A stretch of 64,000 nt of DNA. It comes from Psychrobacter sp. AH5. GTDB lineage: Bacteria > Pseudomonadota > Gammaproteobacteria > Pseudomonadales > Moraxellaceae. Below the pieces are notes generated by a model. It was not told the origin of the DNA and ran no database searches. It saw only the letters and a list, made by a program, of their open reading frames with translations. The position numbers and the translations under genes are program-made. Location of the stretch: contig NZ_JAMBMT010000001.1 of assembly GCF_040371085.1 (NCBI RefSeq), positions 2,046,001 to 2,110,000 of the forward strand. Direction: 5' to 3'. This document shows positions 57,900-64,000 of the stretch, in pieces. Position 1 is the stretch's first letter. Each line of letters begins with the position of its first letter.

Positions 57900-58556
57900 A
57901 TGAAAAATATTGCTCTTGTCCTACCTCTGACAATCGCCCTTTTATTATCGGCTTGCAATAATGCCAATAATCAGACTGATAATAGCCCTAATGATCAAGC
58001 TTCAGAAAATATTGATACTTTAAGTAGTGATGAAGTAATCCTTCCAACACCTGAAAAAACTGAAGAAGCGCCTCAGATTAAAGATGAAATAGTTAATAAT
58101 GATAGTCATAAGAAAGATATTATTAAATTTTTGTATCGCGATGCCGTGCTTTCACTTAAAAACGATGATACAGCTGAAGAGTTAGACACACTATTCGCTT
58201 ACGCAGATAGAGATTTACAAAATGCTATTGCTCTTGTTAAAGCGGATTCTATGAATACTTATGATGGCTATGCTGATGAAATTTCAGACTGCAGTGAAGT
58301 TCGTTATATCTTGAACTTAAGCGTGGGGAACGGCTATTCAATAGATGAAGCGGCTGATGTAAAATATAAGGTGCTAGATAATGGTAATGTGCGCGCTAGT
58401 ATCTTGCTTGAAGGTGATGAAGATATCGCAGACAGTGACTTTAACAACTATAAGGACTTTTCATTGAAGTGTTCTGATGAAGGCTGTAAGATTACTGATA
58501 TGCTTGATAGTTATGGAGACTCCGCATTGCAAGCAGTAGAATTAGCTTGCAGATAA
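57900..58556 (+). CDS. Putative lipoprotein of unknown function
   Basis: 218 residues. Signal peptide with a lipobox LLSAC at about residue 19, followed by an Asn/Asp-rich linker (to ~75) and an acidic mature domain with Cys in SDCSEVRY, KCSDEGCKI and ELACR. The cysteine is followed by Asn, so the outer membrane is the likely site. No family recognised. It is divergent from hsdM. Confidence 0.7.
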   Translation: MKNIALVLPLTIALLLSACNNANNQTDNSPNDQASENIDTLSSDEVILPTPEKTEEAPQIKDEIVNNDSHKKDIIKFLYRDAVLSLKNDDTAEELDTLFAYADRDLQNAIALVKADSMNTYDGYADEISDCSEVRYILNLSVGNGYSIDEAADVKYKVLDNGNVRASILLEGDEDIADSDFNNYKDFSLKCSDEGCKITDMLDSYGDSALQAVELACR

Positions 58557-58595
58557 AGAATAATAAGTTAGCGAAGATTCTCTACAGAAGACATT

Positions 58596-58889
58596 ATGAT
58601 AAATACATTTATATATCTAATGAACGCCTACTTCTATCAAAGTTGGTGGGCGGAGTATTCTGATACCAAAGTGAATGACGCAGATGTAATCATTCACTTT
58701 GCAAGTAAGGAAAATTTAGAGACTTTAAACAGCTTAGTTCAAGATCTTGAATATATAATAGAGAACAATCTCGCAAAAACAACTTTTGAAGCTAACAGCT
58801 TTGACTTCAACCCTTTACTATATGGTTATTCTAGTGAGCAAGTATGGGTTGAGTCAGCTTATAAGATATTAATTGCTAAAATCAGATAA
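58596..58889 (+). CDS. CdiI-like small protein (possible orphan immunity protein)
   Basis: 97 residues beginning MINTFIYLMNAYFYQSWWAEYSD; the aromatic YFYQSWWAEY followed by an acid-rich helical body resembles contact-dependent-inhibition immunity proteins that start with YFHQDW-type motifs. The match is by eye and weak. No toxin gene is nearby, so if correct it is an orphan. It starts 39 bases after the lipoprotein gene and ends 161 bases before the right attachment core. Confidence 0.45.
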   Translation: MINTFIYLMNAYFYQSWWAEYSDTKVNDADVIIHFASKENLETLNSLVQDLEYIIENNLAKTTFEANSFDFNPLLYGYSSEQVWVESAYKILIAKIR

Positions 58890-58968
58890 CTCACTTTCAT
58901 TAGCATAATTATTTTGTAAACAGCTAAGAGTAACTTACCACGTTATAAGCCAAGAGTAACAACTACAA

Positions 58969-58993
58969 AATGTTGTTAAATCCGTTGTTAAAA
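58969..58993 (+). repeat. 25-bp integrase arm-like repeat, right
   Basis: Partner of 42480-42504 with two mismatches, same orientation, 57 bases inside the right core. Confidence 0.7.
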
Positions 58994-59050
58994 TAATTTA
59001 AAATATATTCGAATCCTTTTAAATTAAAGGGTTACAGGTTTATGATTGAC

Positions 59051-59067
59051 TCCCGCCGAGCGCACCA
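59051..59067 (+). repeat. Attachment site, right copy
   Basis: Exact 17-base copy of the tRNA-Arg 3' end, without the rest of the tRNA; it marks the right border of the island. Confidence 0.88.
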
Positions 59068-59180
59068 CTATTATTATCCTGTTCTCTCCTTCCTTTCTCT
59101 CAAAAAACTCACATCTTTACACATTCCCTATAAGCTCTGGTAGACGATGCCATGATTGCCGCTCTCAACCTTTTTATTGT

Positions 59181-59225
59181 TAAATAAAAAATACCAGACT
59201 AAGTTAGATACTCAATCTGGCATTT
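59181..59225 (-). terminator. Probable terminator after the YceI gene
   Basis: AAATACCAGA (59189-59198) and TCTGGCATTT (59216-59225) pair with one mismatch around a 17-base loop; on the minus strand a TTTTTATTT run follows. It lies 68 bases after the YceI stop. Confidence 0.6.
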
Positions 59226-59292
59226 ACTATACCTTTTAGGGCTTAGGCTTTAGATAGTCTCTATCCCTTAAAAGATAATTTTAGGGAATAAA

Positions 59293-59907
59293 TTACTGCG
59301 ATTTTAGATCTGCTTTTTTGCTGCCTTCTACTTGCACCACTAGTTTGATGTCTTTCATCATACCGCCGGTGGTATAAGTGTCCATACCCCATTTGGTTCT
59401 ATCGATAGTGGTTTCAAAATCGCCGCCACAAGCCTCGACACCTAAAACTGGGCTATCATAACAATTGAACTTGGTGGCGATCAAAGTCACAGGGTGTGTT
59501 TTGCCCAGTAAAGTCAAATCACCCGTAACCGCGCTCACTTTATCACCATTAAACTGCCAGTTCGTTGACTTAAAATAAGCGGTTGGGTATTTTTCTACAT
59601 TAAAAAAGTCAGCTGATTTTAGATGATTATTAAAAGCTTTGAGACCAGTATCTAAGCTGCCCATAGGAATAGTAATACCTACAAAACCCTTTTGCTCTTT
59701 AGGAGCGTACTCAAGCATACCTGATAGGTTATAAAAACCGCCTGCATTGGTAGAAGTACCAAAATGATCGACAGTGAAGCGTACTGCCGTATGTTTAGGA
59801 TCAAGCTCGTAAGTGGCCGCGTGAGTGGTAATACTGAGCATAGCAAGGCTGCTAATAGCGGTAATGGCAATAACGCGATTTGCTTGTCTAAAGACTTTTA
59901 AAGTCAT
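59293..59907 (-). CDS. YceI-family periplasmic protein
   Basis: 204 residues: signal peptide (about 1-30, ending SITTHA), then the YceI lipocalin-like barrel with ATYELDPKHTAVRFTVDHFGTSTNAGGFYNLSG, FFNVEKYPTAYFKST and RTKWGMDTYTTGGMMKDIKLVVQVEG, all typical. Such proteins bind polyprenoid or similar lipids. Cys pair at CYDSPVLGVEACGG probably forms a disulfide. Single gene. Confidence 0.92.
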   Translation of the reverse strand: MTLKVFRQANRVIAITAISSLAMLSITTHAATYELDPKHTAVRFTVDHFGTSTNAGGFYNLSGMLEYAPKEQKGFVGITIPMGSLDTGLKAFNNHLKSADFFNVEKYPTAYFKSTNWQFNGDKVSAVTGDLTLLGKTHPVTLIATKFNCYDSPVLGVEACGGDFETTIDRTKWGMDTYTTGGMMKDIKLVVQVEGSKKADLKSQ

Positions 59908-60275
59908 TATAAGTCATCCTTTTATTAAGTAAGTGATAGGGCGATAGTGATTTAAAGAATAGACCTTAATTATTAACTCGAAGATAACTTTTGATTGACC
60001 ACTTTTTGATTGACTACTTAGTTATCTTAGTTATTACATTAGGCTTATCTAGCACTAGCTAATACTAGCAAAAAATCATGTTCTTTGATGTAAAGTGTTA
60101 GCAAGAAATGTGTACTTTCGTTTGTTAGCACTCTGCATACACAAAAACGCAAAAGTAGCTCACTTATCGAGATATCTTAACACCTACCTATCTTAGTATA
60201 TTTATTAGGGTTTTATAGTTATCAAAACCAGAACATATATTTGCTATAAACGCCACCAATCTATTTATTATGACT
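59908..60275. other. Intergenic region left of the small membrane gene
   Basis: 368 AT-rich bases with no gene seen. It has two direct copies of TTTTGATTGAC, 15 bases apart (59989-59999, 60004-60014), upstream of YceI; their meaning is unknown. Confidence 0.5.
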
Positions 60276-60638
60276 TTATTTGGCATTCTCTAAACTTACC
60301 GCTATCAACTCACGACTAGGGACACGGTGATAATTGATAACAGCAACATCATCTAATAGGCGCTGACCGGCCGCTAGCTGTTTATCGATAGTAATCATTA
60401 CTATCTTTTTTCCTTGTTTGGTGACTAGCAGATGATTGGTCTTTCGCGTTACTCGATAATCAGGAAGATGTTTTTTTATCAATAGTGAGGTTTTTTGTAG
60501 CGCATCGTTGCTTGGTAATTTTTTATCAGCGCCACCCTTTTGTTGCGCTGCTACTTTTGCGCCGCGCGACTTCGCTAGCAGCCATAGAGCCACAACTACG
60601 CTTAGCAATATGACAAGCCACCAAATTCCGTCTATCAT
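60276..60638 (-). CDS. Small membrane-anchored protein of unknown function
   Basis: 120 residues: an N-terminal membrane helix (IWWLVILLSVVVALWLLA, about 5-22), a Lys/Ala-rich linker, and a small cytoplasmic domain with VTRKTNHLLVTKQGKKIVMITIDKQLAAGQRLLDDVAVINYHRVPSRE, which reads like a nuclease-related or DUF2726-like fold core but lacks the acidic residues. No family recognised. It is divergent from the sirtuin gene, 35 bases apart. Confidence 0.65.
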   Translation of the reverse strand: MIDGIWWLVILLSVVVALWLLAKSRGAKVAAQQKGGADKKLPSNDALQKTSLLIKKHLPDYRVTRKTNHLLVTKQGKKIVMITIDKQLAAGQRLLDDVAVINYHRVPSRELIAVSLENAK

Positions 60639-60673
60639 AAAGAGAGTTATCCATTATTAATGAGGGTTAAGTT

Positions 60674-61504
60674 ATGGTAGCAGAATTATCAACAAAATTA
60701 GTAGCACAAGTTGAGCAAGCAGCAAAGTTATTACGCTCAGCTAAGCAAGTTTGTATCTTAAGCGGTGCTGGTATCTCGGCCGAGAGTGGTATTCCAACTT
60801 TTCGGGATAAGCAAACAGGGTTGTGGGAGAATTTTAGCGCCGAAGACTTAGCTAGTCCTACTGCTTTTGCCCGTGACCCAAAACTGGTATGGTCATGGTA
60901 TCAATGGCGACGCGAGCTAGTGCAGGATAAAGCTCCTAATCCGGCACACCGGGCGCTAGCAAAATGGCAACAAGGGTTAGCTTTAAAAAATCTAGCCTCA
61001 AAACAGCGCCTCACTTTAATCACCCAAAACGTTGATGACTTGCATGAGCAAGCAGGCAGCGAAGCTATTCATCTGCATGGGCATCTATGGCGCAATCGCT
61101 GTAGCCAATGCGATAGTGTTTTTGTAGAAAGCTCAGCAAATAACGAAGAAACCAAGAATGCTGTAGAGAAAATAAAGCGCTTTAGTGATGAATTGATAGC
61201 CTGTCCGCAGTGCGGCGGTTATATCAGGCCTGATATTGTTTGGTTCGGAGAGTCATTGCCAGTAGAGGCTTGGCAACAAGCTGAAGAAGCCGCTGCCAAT
61301 TGTGAGGTGTTTATAAGTATTGGCACCTCAAGCTTGGTTTATCCTGCGGCCGGTCTGGCGCAGCTTGCCAAACAAAACGGCGCCAAGATTATTGAGATAA
61401 ACCCCAATCCTACGCCAAGTACCGTAGTGGACATTACTTTAGCGGCCAAAGCAGGAGCAGTAATGCCATTATTGGTGAGCACATTAGAGCAGTCAAAAAG
61501 CTAA
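60674..61504 (+). CDS. cobB: NAD-dependent protein deacylase (CobB-type sirtuin)
   Basis: Sirtuins remove acyl groups from lysine using NAD. The 276 residues show SGAGISAESGIPTFRD (about 31-46), TQNVDDLHEQAGS and the catalytic His in LHGHLWRNRC (near 137), zinc Cys pairs CSQC...CPQC, and GTSSLVYPAA. The Y-x-x-R motif (WYQWRREL, near 75) is that of desuccinylase-type sirtuins such as E. coli CobB and human SIRT5. An insert of about 25 residues lies between the two zinc Cys pairs. Confidence 0.94.
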   Translation: MVAELSTKLVAQVEQAAKLLRSAKQVCILSGAGISAESGIPTFRDKQTGLWENFSAEDLASPTAFARDPKLVWSWYQWRRELVQDKAPNPAHRALAKWQQGLALKNLASKQRLTLITQNVDDLHEQAGSEAIHLHGHLWRNRCSQCDSVFVESSANNEETKNAVEKIKRFSDELIACPQCGGYIRPDIVWFGESLPVEAWQQAEEAAANCEVFISIGTSSLVYPAAGLAQLAKQNGAKIIEINPNPTPSTVVDITLAAKAGAVMPLLVSTLEQSKS

Positions 61505-61559
61505 TGACAAAGTTAGTGATATAAAGTTAGTAATACAAAGTTAGCTAAGCTTAGAGTAT

Positions 61560-62564
61560 TTAAGTACATGAAATAGCAGCATCTACTTTGGCCAAATATT
61601 CTGCTTTTAACTGATCATCAATAAAAGCTGCCTTAAAGGAATTACGGACTAAAGTAATAATATCCTCTGCTGATAAGTCAATATTCTCATATAAGTTGAT
61701 AAAATTTTGATTGACGTAGCCTTTGAAATAAGCAGGGTCGTCAGAATTGACACTGACGTTTAGACCGTAGTCTAATAGCTGCTTGATATTATGCGCTTGA
61801 TAGTTATCAAATACTTTTAGCTCGATGTTAGAGTTTGGACAGACGGTAAGCGGTATTTGCTCCTGTTTTAACCTAGCCATCAGCTCTGGGCTATGAATAG
61901 ACTGTACGCCATGATCGATTCTTTGAATATTTAACAAATCAAGCGCTTCATATATATAGCTAAAGTCGGCCTCCTCGCCAGCGTGAGCTACCAGTTTAAA
62001 ACCTTCCGCTTTAGCTTTTTTGAAGACCGCTGCAAATTTTGAAGGCGGGTTACCAATCTCAGCCGAATCAAGGCCGACACCGATGATATCGTCTTTATAA
62101 GCTAAGGCTTGTTCAAGAGTCTCAAAGGCTTGTTGCTCTGAGAGATGACGTAAAAAGCACATAATAATACAAGAGCTAATGCCGTATTGCTCTTTAGCAT
62201 CGCTAAGCGCTCTTTTGATACCACTGATGATAGTGTCAAAAGCAATACCTCGAGAAGTATGGGTTTGTGGGTCAAAAAATATCTCAGTATGAATGATATT
62301 ATTCTCAACACACCTTTTAATATAGTCCCAAGTCAAATCATAAAAGTCATCTTCGGTCAGTAAAACATTGGCCCCAGCATAGTAGATATCCAAAAAAGTC
62401 TGCAAGTTGGTAAAGTTATAAGCACTACGAACTTCCTCGACGCTATTATAGGGAATGGCTACGTTATTTTTGTGAGCGAGCCTAAACATCAATTCAGGCT
62501 CTAAAGAGCCCTCAATATGGAGATGCAGCTCGGCTTTTGGCAATCTTTTTATCAGCTCAATCAT
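61560..62564 (-). CDS. Adenine/adenosine deaminase family protein
   Basis: 334 residues of the amidohydrolase superfamily. Metal His in KAELHLHIEGSLEPELMF (about 11-28), the catalytic HAGEE (near 195), the conserved RIDHGVQSIHS and VSVNSDDPAYF, where the Asp binds metal. FFDPQTHTSRGIAF and the LPKAELHLHIEG start are like Pseudomonas PA0148-type proteins, which act on adenine rather than adenosine in published work. Which substrate this one uses is not settled by the sequence. Confidence 0.88.
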   Translation of the reverse strand: MIELIKRLPKAELHLHIEGSLEPELMFRLAHKNNVAIPYNSVEEVRSAYNFTNLQTFLDIYYAGANVLLTEDDFYDLTWDYIKRCVENNIIHTEIFFDPQTHTSRGIAFDTIISGIKRALSDAKEQYGISSCIIMCFLRHLSEQQAFETLEQALAYKDDIIGVGLDSAEIGNPPSKFAAVFKKAKAEGFKLVAHAGEEADFSYIYEALDLLNIQRIDHGVQSIHSPELMARLKQEQIPLTVCPNSNIELKVFDNYQAHNIKQLLDYGLNVSVNSDDPAYFKGYVNQNFINLYENIDLSAEDIITLVRNSFKAAFIDDQLKAEYLAKVDAAISCT

Positions 62565-62612
62565 CTTATCTCAACCTTGTTTTATACCTTATAAAGGCTT
62601 TATCCATACTAT

Positions 62613-63137
62613 CTATTTTAAAAAGACGACCGCATCAGATAACTCATTGCCAGCGGGATCATGCTCAAGATGGTAGTATTGACGTAGCAGTTGCCCGACC
62701 TCATCGAGTAAATCTGACAAACTTTCCTCGACTTTTTTATTAGCGATACCAGCTACCGCTTTGTCACACATCGCTCGCCAAACGGTGGGACTAACATGAC
62801 CACTAATACCGCGATCAGCGATGATATCCAAGCTTTGTTCACAGACGTTGACATAAATTAGCACGCCGGTGTTCTCTTCGGTATCCCACACACGGTAATC
62901 ACTAAACAGCTCAACAGCTCGGGCGCGCGCATCCGTATAGTAGGCGGTTTGAATAGGCAAAGCATTTTCTATAATCAAAAACACCTCTCCGCGATGACCC
63001 TTTTCAGCTTCGGTGACTTTTACGGTCAAACGTGTTCTAGCCTCAGCGGTTAGCCATCTACTATGAAGCACGGGTACAAATATGACTTGACGCCATAAGC
63101 GAGCGAAACTTGCCTGTGACGAGTTGTTTTGAACCAT
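62613..63137 (-). CDS. TPM-domain protein, C-terminally acidic
   Basis: 174 residues: one TPM domain (GHRGEVFLIIENALPIQTAYYTDARARAVELFSDYRVWDTEENTGVLIYVNVCEQSLDIIADRGISGHVSPTVWRAMC, about 44-120), the LIYV and DI-AD-G positions being typical of this fold. No signal peptide is seen. It follows the Gly-rich TPM gene by 118 bases in the same direction; the two are commonly paired, often with LemA. Confidence 0.85.
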   Translation of the reverse strand: MVQNNSSQASFARLWRQVIFVPVLHSRWLTAEARTRLTVKVTEAEKGHRGEVFLIIENALPIQTAYYTDARARAVELFSDYRVWDTEENTGVLIYVNVCEQSLDIIADRGISGHVSPTVWRAMCDKAVAGIANKKVEESLSDLLDEVGQLLRQYYHLEHDPAGNELSDAVVFLK

Positions 63138-63255
63138 GCTTGTCTTTCCTCAAATATACTATCGCGCTATGAATAAGTACCAAATCGATAAACACTGATT
63201 AAATTAAGCTCACTGCCAAACAAGCTCTTTTTTATAATAGGTAAGCGACTTTGAG

Positions 63256-64000
<745 letters not shown>

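Larger units (their letters stand above)
42354..59067 (+). mobile_element. tRNA-Arg-integrated genomic island with type I restriction-modification cargo
   Basis: 16.7 kb between direct 17-bp repeats. Order: integrase, 271-residue unknown, AlpA-like regulator, DUF3987 protein, MITE-like element, secreted protein, then hsdR, RHH-EVE-like gene, hsdS relic, secreted Cys protein, hsdS and hsdM on the minus strand, a lipoprotein and a CdiI-like gene. Int-AlpA-primase without structural or transfer genes resembles P4-like satellites or integrated defence islands. Mobility today is not shown. Confidence 0.88.
58890..59292. other. Right island end and YceI downstream region
   Basis: 403 bases without a gene. 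It contains two direct copies of AAGAGTAAC (58926-58934, 58952-58960), the right arm-like repeat, the right attachment core, and the YceI terminator. Confidence 0.65.

Noticed and set aside
57701..57961. 86-codon plus-strand frame before the lipoprotein gene
   Set aside because: No ribosome-binding site, covers the CGCG cluster, and overlaps the better-supported lipoprotein start in another frame.
59051..59067. Second tRNA-Arg gene at the right island border
   Set aside because: Only the 3' 17 bases of the tRNA are present; no acceptor 5' half, D-arm or anticodon arm precedes them. It is an attachment-site copy.
42354..59067. Complete prophage
   Set aside because: No terminase, portal, capsid, tail, holin or lysin genes; the replication and integration genes fit a satellite or genomic island better.

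Overview
The window reads as chromosome of a gammaproteobacterium of the family Moraxellaceae, most likely Psychrobacter. This rests on the protein sequences, the gene neighbourhoods (mreBCD-maf-rng next to the S10 operon; trpF-trpB-trpA-accD-folC-SPOR protein) and the AT-rich, short intergenic style. No database search was run, so genus level is inference.

Region by region: (1) 1-12.8 kb, minus strand, is the complete S10-spc-alpha ribosomal protein superoperon from rpsJ to rpsD, including secY and the short rpmD and rpmJ genes. A near-consensus promoter lies just after the rng stop codon and a structured leader precedes rpsJ. (2) 13.1-18.3 kb, minus strand, holds mreB-mreC-mreD-maf-rng (cell shape, NTP house-cleaning, RNase G). 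(3) 18.9-22.3 kb, plus strand, is gatCAB (tRNA-dependent amidotransferase), followed by tRNA-Pro(GGG) with its own promoter and terminator. (4) 22.6-33.8 kb contains a YdhR-like monooxygenase, DUF1853 and DUF2726 proteins, then the trpF-trpB-trpA-accD-folC-LysM/SPOR block on the minus strand, and a divergent photolyase. (5) 34.0-35.1 kb is a complete IS982-family insertion sequence with 18-bp inverted repeats and a TAATAA duplication. It splits a small membrane-protein gene that can be rebuilt exactly. (6) 35.3-42.0 kb holds a DUF4230 protein, proS, queF, a YadG/YadH-type ABC exporter and a cytochrome c5-like protein.

(7) 42.35-59.07 kb is a 16.7-kb genomic island integrated in the 3' end of tRNA-Arg(CCG). 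A 17-bp copy of the tRNA end marks the far border, and a 25-bp near-repeat lies inside each end. It carries a P4-type integrase, an AlpA-like regulator and a DUF3987 primase/helicase-like protein. The cargo is a type I restriction-modification locus (hsdM, hsdS, hsdR) interleaved with a cysteine-containing secreted protein, an hsdS 3'-end relic and a ribbon-helix-helix plus PUA/EVE-like fusion protein that has operator-like repeats over its promoter. Small secreted or immunity-like genes sit at the right end. A 132-bp MITE-like element with a perfect 9-bp target duplication lies between the replication module and the restriction cargo. No capsid, tail or conjugation genes are visible.

(8) 59.3-64 kb is core-like again: YceI, a small membrane protein, a CobB-type sirtuin, an adenine/adenosine deaminase and two TPM-domain proteins. 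The last of these runs off the window edge.

The best candidates for something new are the RHH-EVE-like protein with its repeats inside the hsd locus, the MITE-like element, the hsdS relic that with hsdS brackets a secreted-protein gene, and the orphan immunity-like gene.
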